From Bacteroidales bacterium (GTDB lineage: Bacteria; Bacteroidota; Bacteroidia; Bacteroidales; Tenuifilaceae), in assembly GCA_016931855.1 (NCBI GenBank), contig JAFGDZ010000072.1:1-64000 (forward strand): a DNA stretch of 64,000 nucleotides, given 5' to 3'. Positions 1-8,743 of the stretch are shown here, piece after piece. Every line of letters begins with the position of its first letter. The stretch's first letter is position 1. The notes beneath the pieces were generated by a model that ran no database searches, was not told the DNA's origin, and was given only the letters and a program-made list of their open reading frames with translations. A program made the translations under genes and the position numbers.

Positions 1-114
1 CTGGATAACTCGATTCTATTTAGCGTATTCAGTGGGGTTTCATCTGTTTTTTTCCTTGTTTTCGAAAAGTTTCGGATGCTAGTGAAAAATAATATGAATA
101 AATCTATTGCATAA
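1..114 (+). CDS. 3' end of a membrane protein, cut by window start
   Basis: Frame 1 is open from the first base to a TAA at 112-114 and encodes about 37 residues containing one hydrophobic stretch (roughly residues 5-20) followed by a basic tail. This is consistent with the last transmembrane helix and cytoplasmic tail of a membrane protein, for example a chain-length regulator, but the fragment is too short to assign. It ends 18 bp before the flippase gene and on the same strand, so it is probably part of the same polysaccharide operon. Confidence 0.4.
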   Translation: MDNSILFSVFSGVSSVFFLVFEKFRMLVKNNMNKSIA

Positions 115-132
115 AAAAGGAGAGAATAAAAA

Positions 133-1575
133 ATGCCCAAATCACTAAAAGGGAAAACTATCAAAGGAATTATTTGGAGTGCCATAGGAAAGATTTCAAT
201 CAATGGATCAAATTTTATAGTTGGGATTATTTTAGCTAGAATTCTTACGCCTGAAGACTTTGGCATTACAGGGTTGGTATTAATTTTTGTTGCGATATCA
301 AGAGTATTTGTAGAAGGGGGATTTTCAAAAGCATTAGTTCAAAATCAAACGAATTCAATAATTGATTATTCCACAATTTTTTTTACAAATATTTGTGTGG
401 CAATATTTATCTATTGTATTCTATTCGTTGCTGCACCGTTCATTGCGAACTTTTATAACTTGCCAATTTTAACTAACGTAACAAGAGTATCTGCTCTAGG
501 AATTATTTTTTCTGCATTTAATGTTGTACAACGCTCACGAATGACAATTAAAGTAGATTTTAAAACGCAAAATTTAATTGTTTTTTCTGCTGCTATTTTA
601 AGCAGTTTAATTAGCATTTTTATGGCTTATAAAGGATTTGGTGTGTGGGCATTAGTATTTAAAGGTGTACTATTATCTTTTTTTTCGGCTATCTTGTACT
701 GGATTATTGGTAATTGGAGACCTATTTGGACATTTTCACTAAAATCATTTAATCATTTTTTTAGATATTCAATGAAAATAATGTTTGGTGATATTATTAA
801 TATTATTTATCAAGATTTCATTTTAATTGTAATTGGTAAAATATATGGTTCTCAAATTTTAGGATTTTATACTAGAGCTAAAACATTTGGAGATTCATCA
901 TCAATTAATATGAGCCAAATTATTCAGAACGTGTCGTTCCCAATTTTAAGTAATTTGCAAACCAATACCGATTCATTTAGGAAAGCTGTTAGGAAATTCA
1001 TTAGGTTTTCTGTTTTTATATCAATGCCAATTTCAATCTTATTTTTAATTTACGCTAAAGAAATAGTAATTGTTTTACTAACAAAAAAATGGATAATGGC
1101 AGCACCTTTATTACAGATATTATCTTTAATAGGTTTATTTTATCCTTTAATTTTTATCAATCAAAATATCTTAAATACTAGGGGAAGTTCAAAATTATAT
1201 TTATACTCCGAAATTGTGAAATTATTATTAGTAATTATAGCTCTAATATTTACTTTTAAATATTCTGTTGACATTATGCTTTATGGTCAGTTAATAGCAA
1301 TATCCCTAACATATTTTATATATACAGTATTTAGCAATAAATTGCTGAGTTATGGTTTTTTATCTCAGTTCAAAGATATTTTATCAATAGTACTTTTATC
1401 TGCAATAATGGCTTTTGTCTGTTATATAACTAGGCGATTGTTTACTTCAGATTTTTTAAGGTTGTTAATTGGGTCTATTACTGGCTTAATAATTTATTTA
1501 GGGGGTGCTTTGTTGTTTAAATTCGAAGAAGTATATGACTTTAAACGCATTTTGAACGAAAGGTTGATAAAATAA
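133..1575 (+). CDS. Polysaccharide flippase, Wzx/TuaB type (MOP superfamily)
   Basis: A 480-residue polytopic inner-membrane protein with about 12-14 predicted hydrophobic segments spread over its whole length, the usual size of O-antigen/teichuronic-type flippases. The N-terminal region, with a basic start followed by the segment LARILTPEDFGITGL (about residues 36-50), is the signature of the WzxC/TuaB branch of polysaccharide exporters. It should flip the undecaprenyl-linked repeat unit to the periplasm. It is followed after 9 bp by an Fe-S protein and a pyruvyl transferase, so it belongs to an exo- or O-polysaccharide operon. The gene is strikingly AT-rich compared with the housekeeping genes downstream. 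A second flippase of a different branch lies at 20305. Family assignment is secure; the glycan substrate is unknown. Confidence 0.88.
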   Translation: MPKSLKGKTIKGIIWSAIGKISINGSNFIVGIILARILTPEDFGITGLVLIFVAISRVFVEGGFSKALVQNQTNSIIDYSTIFFTNICVAIFIYCILFVAAPFIANFYNLPILTNVTRVSALGIIFSAFNVVQRSRMTIKVDFKTQNLIVFSAAILSSLISIFMAYKGFGVWALVFKGVLLSFFSAILYWIIGNWRPIWTFSLKSFNHFFRYSMKIMFGDIINIIYQDFILIVIGKIYGSQILGFYTRAKTFGDSSSINMSQIIQNVSFPILSNLQTNTDSFRKAVRKFIRFSVFISMPISILFLIYAKEIVIVLLTKKWIMAAPLLQILSLIGLFYPLIFINQNILNTRGSSKLYLYSEIVKLLLVIIALIFTFKYSVDIMLYGQLIAISLTYFIYTVFSNKLLSYGFLSQFKDILSIVLLSAIMAFVCYITRRLFTSDFLRLLIGSITGLIIYLGGALLFKFEEVYDFKRILNERLIK

Positions 1576-1584
1576 TAGGAGAAT

Positions 1585-2799
1585 ATGCCAAAGCTAGCAT
1601 CTTTAAAAACATGTACAGGTTGCATGGCCTGTGTAGATAGTTGTAAGTTTGATTCATTAAAACTTAGCTATTCTATAAATGGTTTTATAATTCCTAAAGT
1701 CGATTCTAACAAATGTGTTGAGTGTGGCAAATGTGAAATTGTTTGCCCAATATTAAATAAAGAAACCTCAAAAAATGAATTAAGTAATGCCAAAGCATAC
1801 GGAGCTTGGAGTATAAATGATAAAATTCGTGAAAAAAGCACGTCAGGTGGCATATTTGGTCAAATAGCATTTGATTTTATAACCAAAAATAAGGGATACG
1901 TTATAGGTGCATCCCTCATACAAAATTCAGTAAAACACATAGTAATAAGTCATGTGCCTGATATTCAAAAACTACAAGGTTCTAAATATCTCCAAAGCGA
2001 AACGAATGGTATTTATTTAAAAACCCTTGAACTATTACAAAAAGGAGAACATGTATTGTTTTCAGGCACTCCTTGTCAAATTCAGGGTCTTTATAGTTAT
2101 ATTAGAAATAGAAACAATTATGAAAACCTTTTCACGATAGAAGTAGTTTGTCACGGGGTTCCATCAACGAGTTTGTATAAATATAATATTGAGAAAAATA
2201 ACGTTGATAAAGTTATTTCATTTAGAGACAAAGTAGATGGTTGGCATAAAGGTAGTGCTGCCATGACCTATATTTTAAGAGGAGGAAAAAAAATTCGATT
2301 AAAACCTAAAAATCACGATTTTTTTTTAAATTCGTTTGGTCGTGATTTAAGTTTACGTTTAAGTTGTTATAATTGTACTTTTTCTACTTTACCCAGAGTC
2401 TCAGATATAACACTTGCGGATTATTGGGGAATAAAAGATTGGGAAAATGAATGGGAAAAAGGAGTTTCTTTAGTTATTGTTAACAACGAAAAAGGACGAC
2501 AACTTCTTAATAACCCAAATATTGTAAAGCATCCAACAGAATGGGATAAATGTTTGCCAAAGAATCCCCGTATATATAATTGTAAGAATCTACATAGTTT
2601 ATTATCATACTCAAATAGACTGAATTTTATATTAAAAACTTTCCCATATAGCGTTAACTATTTTTTGTTATCTGCTAGAATTAGCAATAAGAATCTTATT
2701 TGGTTGCCTTACAAAATTTTAGTGAAAATTATTGGGGCAATTGTAAAGTTTTATAACAGAAGAACTCTAAATAAAATGTTGACAAAGTTAAAATCTTGA
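1585..2799 (+). CDS. FrhB-like iron-sulfur protein of a polysaccharide locus
   Basis: 404 residues. The N-terminus holds two ferredoxin-type [4Fe-4S] motifs (Cys10, 13, 16, 20 and Cys44, 47, 50, 54). They are followed by the region found in coenzyme F420 hydrogenase/dehydrogenase beta subunits (KSTSGGIFG near residue 88; the FSGTPCQIQGL segment near 150). Two more cysteines occur in a CYNC pattern near residue 270. Bacteroidota do not normally make F420, so F420 reduction is unlikely. Homologues next to polysaccharide pyruvyl transferases are common in exopolysaccharide loci and probably perform an uncharacterised redox step on the glycan or its precursor. The pyruvyl transferase gene starts 3 bp after its stop, implying co-translation. 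The family is clear; the reaction is unknown. Confidence 0.8.
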   Translation: MPKLASLKTCTGCMACVDSCKFDSLKLSYSINGFIIPKVDSNKCVECGKCEIVCPILNKETSKNELSNAKAYGAWSINDKIREKSTSGGIFGQIAFDFITKNKGYVIGASLIQNSVKHIVISHVPDIQKLQGSKYLQSETNGIYLKTLELLQKGEHVLFSGTPCQIQGLYSYIRNRNNYENLFTIEVVCHGVPSTSLYKYNIEKNNVDKVISFRDKVDGWHKGSAAMTYILRGGKKIRLKPKNHDFFLNSFGRDLSLRLSCYNCTFSTLPRVSDITLADYWGIKDWENEWEKGVSLVIVNNEKGRQLLNNPNIVKHPTEWDKCLPKNPRIYNCKNLHSLLSYSNRLNFILKTFPYSVNYFLLSARISNKNLIWLPYKILVKIIGAIVKFYNRRTLNKMLTKLKS

Positions 2800-2802
2800 T
2801 TT

Positions 2803-3870
2803 ATGAGAAGAAATGTTGGAATTTTGACTTTTCATTGTGCAACTAACTACGGTGGTGTGCTCCAAGCGTATTCTTTATCAAAATTGATTAAAAGAAAAGG
2901 CTACAATGTTGAATTTATTAATTTAAGACCGAATAATATTAGTAATGATAAGCCTAAACGACCTACGGATTTTTTATTTAGATTAGTTTTTAATCGTTTT
3001 GAAAAAAACTATTACCCCAAATATACTCATTTAATTAAAAATGAATCTGATTTGGTTTTTTTAAACAATAAATTTGATTTTTTTATAGTGGGGAGTGATC
3101 AGGTTTGGAATAAAGAAATAACGAAGGATATTTTTAAAAGTTATTTTTTTGATTTCGTTAACAAAGGAAAACCAAAAATAGCATATGCGGCAAGCTTTGG
3201 AAGTGCTGAACCAGTATTTAATAACCAAGAAAAGGAGGAAATTATTACCTTATTAAAGGAATTTACTGTTATAACTCTAAGAGAAGATTCAGGAAAAAAA
3301 TACTGTGAAAATATTTTGGGGATTAGTGCTAAAGTGGTATTAGATCCAACATTATTATTAAATGATTTTTCAGAAATAATTAAGTGTAATGTTCCTAAGA
3401 ATAGTGATATTATTTGTTTGAAGTTTATTAAATCCAAAGAGTTTATTGAGATAGCTAATTATTTAGCCACTGAGTTAGATTGTAGTGTAAAGTTAGTAAA
3501 TAGTCCCCAAAAATATCCTGGTATAAAAAATATTTATTTTCCAAGTGTAGATAAATGGTTAAGTTTAATTTTCAATGCAAAATTTGTTATCACTGATTCA
3601 TTTCATGCTCTTTGTTTTTGCATCATGTTTAAAAAGGATTTTATAGTTGTCCCAGGAAAGATTGAACGTTTTACTAGGTTACAAAATTTACTGGTTCTAT
3701 TAGAAATAGAAAATAGAGTATTTCAATCAATCGAAGAATTTAAAAATAGTAACATTTGGAATTGTAGAATAGATTTTGAGAAGGTTCACAATAGACTAAA
3801 TCAAGAAAGAGAATGTTCTATGTTTGTACTGGAAGAGGCGTTAAAAATGGCAGAGAAGTATTCAAATTGA
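2803..3870 (+). CDS. Polysaccharide pyruvyl transferase family protein
   Basis: 355 residues. The N-terminal GILTFHCATNYGGVLQAYSL segment and the VGSDQVWN motif near residue 98 are hallmarks of the polysaccharide pyruvyl transferase (CsaB/PssM-like) domain; a typical C-terminal segment with ITDSFHALCF lies near residue 263. Members transfer pyruvate from phosphoenolpyruvate to a sugar as a ketal, or belong to relatives with undefined acceptors. The protein looks cytoplasmic, with no signal peptide. It sits 3 bp after the FrhB-like gene and immediately before a polymerase-like gene, so it likely decorates the repeat unit before export. The acceptor sugar cannot be read from sequence. Confidence 0.85.
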   Translation: MRRNVGILTFHCATNYGGVLQAYSLSKLIKRKGYNVEFINLRPNNISNDKPKRPTDFLFRLVFNRFEKNYYPKYTHLIKNESDLVFLNNKFDFFIVGSDQVWNKEITKDIFKSYFFDFVNKGKPKIAYAASFGSAEPVFNNQEKEEIITLLKEFTVITLREDSGKKYCENILGISAKVVLDPTLLLNDFSEIIKCNVPKNSDIICLKFIKSKEFIEIANYLATELDCSVKLVNSPQKYPGIKNIYFPSVDKWLSLIFNAKFVITDSFHALCFCIMFKKDFIVVPGKIERFTRLQNLLVLLEIENRVFQSIEEFKNSNIWNCRIDFEKVHNRLNQERECSMFVLEEALKMAEKYSN

Positions 3871-3875
3871 ATGGA

Positions 3876-5030
3876 ATGAGCGTTCTTAATAAAATATTAA
3901 TTTTCTTTATTGCTTTTTTTTCTTTAGCAAATATTAATTTATATGCCAATTTTAGTGTAGTTGATTTGCTATTATTGTTCTACGTTTCTGCATCGTTTTA
4001 TATGATTGATTTTAAGATAAGGAGGAATACGTTTGCGTTTATTCTCTTTGCAAATTTATCATTATTGCTATCCTTTATATTTATTTTTTTTTCAAAATAT
4101 TACTTTCAATCATTTATTTATTTATCTCAACTCTGGTTTGTAGTTACAGCTTTACCATTGTTTTTTGAAAGTTTACTTTTACAAGGTAAATTTTATGATT
4201 TTATTCGTTCATATTTAATGTCGTTCGTTGTAATTAGTGCTGGATTCTTGGTTTTTGGTATACTCCATTTCACTAAAGGTATTGGAAGTTTTTGGATATA
4301 TAGGTTATCAGGACTTCATCGGATTTCTTTTGGTGATACATTGGTTTCGAATGATCTTGGAATTTTTTTTATAACGGGTATCCTTTTAATCCAACAGCAA
4401 GTTCAGAATACCTGTAAAAGGAAAGTTTTATCGATCTTAATAACTATTGCGTATTTATTAACACTTTCTAGAACAATTGCATTTGTGGCAATTTTGTTTT
4501 GGTTGTTTTATTTTAGGAAGTTCATTTTTAAAACTTTTTTTTGGGGAATTAGTATTATTTTGATAAGTTTTCCATTTATAATGAATATTCCTAGAGTAGG
4601 TAGATTACTAGATTTTGGTGATGGTGGTAATGGAAGATTAATTAAGATTCAAGAAGCATTTTCAAACATTTTAGTTTTTATTTTTCCCTTACATGGACAA
4701 GGAGAAAATAAGATTGTGAAATTTGAGCATGGTGTACAGTCTATTCATAATTTTTTTCTTAATCTTATTGTAAATATAGGTTTTATTCAGTCTTTGATTT
4801 TATTAATTCCTTTTTTATATGCACTTACTTTTTCTCTTAAGCAGAAAAAAACTGAATCAGAAAAGATTATTGTTTTTGCTCTGATATTACAAATGTTGGT
4901 TATTTCGATTAATGCTTTAATGCTAACTAGGGCAATTTGGATGGCTATTTTTTTATTAATATTTTATTATGTTAATTGTAGTCGTCATGCCCTTAAACTA
5001 CAAAACGATGAAAGTCCTACATGTCATTAA
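3876..5030 (+). CDS. Wzy-like polysaccharide polymerase (polytopic membrane protein)
   Basis: 384 residues from the ATG at 3876, which falls 5 bp after the preceding stop; longer in-frame starts would overlap the pyruvyl transferase by almost 60 bp and add a non-hydrophobic leader. The protein is highly hydrophobic with around ten membrane segments and a larger loop in the C-terminal half (around residues 220-290), an architecture typical of O-antigen polymerases, which have little sequence conservation. Flanked by a pyruvyl transferase and glycosyltransferases, and sharing the operon with a flippase, it is the best Wzy candidate of the first part of the locus. Its end overlaps the next gene by 23 bp. 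Function is inferred from topology and context. Confidence 0.65.
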   Translation: MSVLNKILIFFIAFFSLANINLYANFSVVDLLLLFYVSASFYMIDFKIRRNTFAFILFANLSLLLSFIFIFFSKYYFQSFIYLSQLWFVVTALPLFFESLLLQGKFYDFIRSYLMSFVVISAGFLVFGILHFTKGIGSFWIYRLSGLHRISFGDTLVSNDLGIFFITGILLIQQQVQNTCKRKVLSILITIAYLLTLSRTIAFVAILFWLFYFRKFIFKTFFWGISIILISFPFIMNIPRVGRLLDFGDGGNGRLIKIQEAFSNILVFIFPLHGQGENKIVKFEHGVQSIHNFFLNLIVNIGFIQSLILLIPFLYALTFSLKQKKTESEKIIVFALILQMLVISINALMLTRAIWMAIFLLIFYYVNCSRHALKLQNDESPTCH

Positions 5031-6105
5031 CACAATTGAAGCAGGAGGCGCAGAACGACTTGTTGCAGAACTAGCTATTCAAAATCATAAATTGGGTGTA
5101 GATACGTATGTTTACATTTTAAAAAAAACAAAAATAAATTTTTTCCTAGATACTTTTTTATCTAATAATGTTAATTATACATTTTCAAAGAGGAACTCAT
5201 TTTATGATGTACGTCACATTTTTGATATTGCTAAATTTATTAGAAATAACAAAATTGATATAATCCATGCACATCTATCTTTCTCTTTATATTACGTTGC
5301 TTTAGCTAAATATTTATTTTTTTTACCTGTAAAACTAATTACGACTGAACATAGTACAAATAACAATAGAAGGAAATTAATCGTATTTAAATTATTAGAT
5401 ACCTTTATTTATAAAAGGTATGATTTGATTATTGCAATTACTGAGGATACAAAAATAAAATTGAATAATTGGGTAAATGCTACTAAATTTAATAGTGTTA
5501 CAATTATTAATGGAATTAATATTAAGAATTTTCAAAATTCAGTACCTATTGCATTGAGAGATGAATTAAAACTTACTCCTGATAAAAAGTTACTATTGAA
5601 TGTAGGTCGATTCAGAGAGGCAAAAAACCAAAAACTTTTATTCGAATCTTTAACCTACTTGCCTGAAGAATATATTTTAGTTTTAATCGGTACAGGTTCA
5701 TTATTAGATGAGTATAAACAGTATGTAAATGACTTATTAATATCTGATAGAGTTTTTTTTCTAGGAGCAAAATCTAACGTTGAACAGTATTATAAATCAA
5801 GTGATTTATTTATTTTGCCTTCTAAATGGGAAGGGTTTGGTCTTGTTGCTGTTGAGGCTATGGCAGCTGGGATACCAATTTTAGTAAGTAATGTACCAGG
5901 GCTATCAGATGTAGTGGGAAATGGTGGTTTCCTTTTTGAATCTGAAAATGTTCATGATCTGGTTCAGAAAATTCTGTTTATAAATAATAATCCTGAAGAG
6001 GTTAAGAAACGCAAGTATGCGGCTTCATTGAGGGTTATGGATTTCTCAATAGAGACAATGGCAGAAAAATATTTAGAACAATATAATCACATTTTAAGTA
6101 GATAA
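5008..6105 (+). CDS. Glycosyltransferase, GT4 family
   Basis: 365 residues from the ATG at 5008, chosen because MKVLHVINTIEAGGAERL is the canonical GT4 beginning and the longer reading lies entirely inside the upstream gene. The GT-B fold is indicated by the N-terminal glycine-rich segment, the IIHAHLS strand, and the C-terminal nucleotide-sugar motif EGFGLVAVEAMAAGIP with its EX7E pair. It should add a sugar from a nucleotide donor to the lipid-linked repeat unit on the cytoplasmic side of the membrane. It overlaps the polymerase gene by 23 bp, suggesting translational coupling. Donor and acceptor are unknown. Confidence 0.88.
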   Translation: MKVLHVINTIEAGGAERLVAELAIQNHKLGVDTYVYILKKTKINFFLDTFLSNNVNYTFSKRNSFYDVRHIFDIAKFIRNNKIDIIHAHLSFSLYYVALAKYLFFLPVKLITTEHSTNNNRRKLIVFKLLDTFIYKRYDLIIAITEDTKIKLNNWVNATKFNSVTIINGINIKNFQNSVPIALRDELKLTPDKKLLLNVGRFREAKNQKLLFESLTYLPEEYILVLIGTGSLLDEYKQYVNDLLISDRVFFLGAKSNVEQYYKSSDLFILPSKWEGFGLVAVEAMAAGIPILVSNVPGLSDVVGNGGFLFESENVHDLVQKILFINNNPEEVKKRKYAASLRVMDFSIETMAEKYLEQYNHILSR

Positions 6106-6113
6106 AGGTAAAC

Positions 6114-7310
6114 ATGGTCAAACCTAAATTAATCAGAATTACTACAGTTCCAAGTTCTTTAAGAGGACTTCTTAAAGGACAATTAAAATTTATGACTCAG
6201 TTTTTTGACGTGATTGCTATTTCTTCACCTGGTGATGAATTATCTGAGTTTGAAAATGAAGAAGGAGTGAGAGTTATTCCGGTTCAAATAAAACGTTCTC
6301 CTAATCCAATTAGAGATTTACTTTCTATATATAGAATGTATCGAATTTTTAAAAGGGAAAAACCCACAATTGTTCATACACATACTCCAAAAGCTGGTTT
6401 TGTCGGGATGACAGCAGCCTTTTTAGCAAAAGTTCCTATAAGGTTGCATACTGTTGCTGGTTTACCTTTGATGACTCGAAAAGGGATAAATATGAAAATA
6501 CTTATTTGGATTGAATACATTACATATCAATTTGCTCATAGAGTTTATCCTAATTCAATAGGTTTAAGAGAATATTTATTGTCACTAAATATTGTTAAAC
6601 TAGAAAAGTTAAAAGTAATTGGTTGTGGAAGTTCTAATGGAATTGATTTAGAGTATTTTAACCCAGAATTGATATCTGAAAATCAAGTTAATGAATTAAA
6701 AATACAATTAAATATTAAGCCTACAGATTTTGTATTTATTACTATTGGTAGAATAGTAAAGGATAAAGGTATAAATGAGCTATTAGCAGCTACTTGGAAT
6801 TTAGTTGGGAATTATCCTAATATAAAATTACTATTATTGGGTAAATTTGAAAATGAATTAGATCCAGTTGATAAAAGATTGGAAAAGTTTGCCCAAAATT
6901 CAGAACATATAATATTAGCTGGTTATCAGAAGGATATTCGACCATATTTACAGTTGGCTGATGTATTTGTTCATCCTTCATATCGTGAAGGTTTTCCAAA
7001 TGTTGTAATGCAAGCATGTGCTTTTAATAAAGCATGTATAGTTACTGATATAAATGGTTCAAATGAATTAATTCGGCATAATAGGAATGGAATTGTCGTT
7101 CCAATAAAAAATGTTGAAAAACTTGAGCAAGCAATGGAATTCCTCTGTAAGAACCCAGATATTCGAAAGCAATATTCAGAAAATAATCGATATATAATGA
7201 AACAATTCTATTCTAGACCAAAGGTATGGAACTCAATTTATCATGAATATATGGATTTGTTATCTGTTCGTAATATTAGAAATAAAAATATTAGAACAAT
7301 ACAATACTAA
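6114..7310 (+). CDS. Glycosyltransferase, GT4 family (CapM/PglA-like)
   Basis: 398 residues. Motifs include the N-terminal basic SLRGLLKGQLKFM segment, the HTHTPKAGFVGM loop near residue 88, TIGRIVKDKGI near residue 205 and a C-terminal EGFPNVVMQA segment. In the latter the second Glu of the usual EX7E pair is Gln, a variation also known in this branch. Relatives include capsule and N-glycan transferases that add HexNAc to undecaprenyl-PP-linked sugars, so it may act early after a PglC-type initiator such as the one at 8141. The gene starts 8 bp after the preceding stop. The pseudogene begins right at its stop codon. Donor sugar unknown. Confidence 0.88.
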   Translation: MVKPKLIRITTVPSSLRGLLKGQLKFMTQFFDVIAISSPGDELSEFENEEGVRVIPVQIKRSPNPIRDLLSIYRMYRIFKREKPTIVHTHTPKAGFVGMTAAFLAKVPIRLHTVAGLPLMTRKGINMKILIWIEYITYQFAHRVYPNSIGLREYLLSLNIVKLEKLKVIGCGSSNGIDLEYFNPELISENQVNELKIQLNIKPTDFVFITIGRIVKDKGINELLAATWNLVGNYPNIKLLLLGKFENELDPVDKRLEKFAQNSEHIILAGYQKDIRPYLQLADVFVHPSYREGFPNVVMQACAFNKACIVTDINGSNELIRHNRNGIVVPIKNVEKLEQAMEFLCKNPDIRKQYSENNRYIMKQFYSRPKVWNSIYHEYMDLLSVRNIRNKNIRTIQY

Positions 7311-7311
7311 A

Positions 7312-8148
7312 TTTGTCTTCGAAGTTTGAGATTTGTGACCTGAATTACGTAAGGCGATGGGAGTTATATAAAAAAATCATTAATTTCATGGATGTTGAAT
7401 TTACTAAAAAGTGCAATTTATAAATCGGTAGACGCATGTATTGGATTATCTCTAGGAATGGCTAATGGCATTATTAAGGCTGAAGTAAAAAAGTAAATGT
7501 ATACATAATTCCAAATGCTTTTGATTTAGAATTATTATATCCTTATAATGTTGATAAAGAAATATAAAAAATTGTATTATGAAGATTTTATTGCAGTATT
7601 TACAGGTGCTCATGGTATTGCTTATGGACTTGACAATGTATTAGATATGGCTGCAGAGTTGATAAGATGAAATAGAAGTGATATAAAAATTGTTTTTATT
7701 GGAGACGGAATGGTTAAAGTACATTTGCAAGAGCGAGTTAAGGATGAAATGTTGGTAAATCGTTTGTTCTTTTCTCCTATTCCTAAAACGAGATTAAACA
7801 GCGTTGTTGCTAGTGCAGATATTGGACTTATGGTCTTGAATAATATTCCAGCATTTTATTATGCTACTTCACCTAATAAGTTCTTTGATTATTTGGCATC
7901 TGGCTTACCTATTTCTTGTAAACTATCCTAGTTGGAAGAGCGAATTAGTTACTGAAAATAGTTGTGATATTTCGGTTTTGCCCTCTAATCCCAATGATTT
8001 TGCTGATAAATTAATAAAATTGTCAAAAGAAAAGAGATTAATAAATGAAATGGGTAACAATTCACGTAGATTAGCAGAAGTTCAATTTAGCAGGGCAATT
8101 GTGGCTGAAAAATTCGAAAATATTTTTAATATTTTTATATATGCTTAA
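7312..8148 (+). pseudogene. Decayed GT4 glycosyltransferase (WbuB-like), N-terminus missing
   Basis: Reading across three frames gives consecutive pieces of one WbuB-type GT4. VFEV*DL*PE at 7312-7344 is a broken FEVRDLWPE motif (the Trp position is now TGA at 7336). Then SWMLNLLKSAIYKS...GLSLGM follows from 7377, VYIIPNAFDLELLYP from 7499, FIAVFTGAHGIAYGLDN from 7587, IVFIGDG near 7690, SADIGLMVL near 7815, SPNKFFDYLASGLPI near 7870, and, after a shift, LVNYPSWKSEL near 7920, running to a stop at 8146-8148. I count in-frame stops at 7327, 7336, 7369, 7494, 7565 and 7668 and about four frame changes. The first 90-100 residues of the family are absent, replaced by the end of the upstream gene. 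It is very AT-rich and overlaps the next start by 8 bp. An intact homologue is at 19055. Confidence 0.85.
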
Positions 8149-8743
8149 AAGAATCATAGATATTATTGTAAGTTTTTTTGCATTTGTTTTTCTTTTGATT
8201 CCCTTTACAATAGTTTGTTTGTTAGTCTATTTAAATTTAGGCTGGCCTGTTCTTTTTACTCAAAAAAGGCCAGGAAAAAAAGGCAAACTATTTAAGATGT
8301 ACAAGTTTAGAACAATGACAAATGATAGGGATTCCAATGGTAATTTGTTACCAAATGAAGTACGTTTAACAAAATTTGGTAAATTGCTAAGAAGGTCAAG
8401 TTTAGATGAATTGCCAGAATTAATAAATGTGTTTAAAGGAGAGATGAGTATAGTTGGTCCACGACCTCTAAGAAGTGAATATTTAAGTTATTATTCTCCA
8501 GAACAAGCAAGAAGACATGAGGTTAAGCCCGGAATCACGGGTTGGGCACAAATAAATGGTCGTAATGCAATAAGTTGGGAGGAAAAATTTGAACTTGATG
8601 TATGGTATGTTGACAATCAAAGTTTTTGGTTGGATTTGAAAATTATTTGGTTAACTTTTTTCAAAGTATTAAAAAGAGAAGGTGTTAATAGTGCAGAAGA
8701 CAAATTTGTTGAACCTTTTAGAGGGGCAAAACTAAATGGATAA
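8141..8743 (+). CDS. PglC-like phosphoglycosyl transferase (initiating sugar transferase)
   Basis: 200 residues from the ATG at 8141; the longer in-frame start lies inside the pseudogene and delays the membrane anchor. The N-terminal hydrophobic re-entrant helix (about residues 8-32), the KRPGKKGKLFKMYKFRTM segment, the catalytic Asp-Glu dyad (D89-E90 in SSLDELPEL), VGPRPL and the PGITGWAQINGRN segment are diagnostic of small monotopic phosphoglycosyl transferases. The enzyme transfers a sugar-1-phosphate from a UDP-sugar to undecaprenyl phosphate and so starts repeat-unit assembly. It lacks the extra N-terminal membrane domain of WcaJ/WbaP. With the next two genes it matches the order of the Campylobacter pglC-pglD-pglE cassette, pointing to a bacillosamine-type sugar. 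It overlaps the next gene by 8 bp. Confidence 0.92.
   Translation: MLKRIIDIIVSFFAFVFLLIPFTIVCLLVYLNLGWPVLFTQKRPGKKGKLFKMYKFRTMTNDRDSNGNLLPNEVRLTKFGKLLRRSSLDELPELINVFKGEMSIVGPRPLRSEYLSYYSPEQARRHEVKPGITGWAQINGRNAISWEEKFELDVWYVDNQSFWLDLKIIWLTFFKVLKREGVNSAEDKFVEPFRGAKLNG

Noticed and set aside
1585-2799. Coenzyme F420 hydrogenase subunit
   Set aside because: Only the beta-subunit-like fold is shared; no hydrogenase genes are present and the neighbours are glycan genes.
7710-8148. Two short + strand reading frames (7710-7931 and 7861-8148) as separate genes
   Set aside because: Both translate to consecutive parts of the same GT4 C-terminal domain in different frames; they are pieces of the pseudogene.
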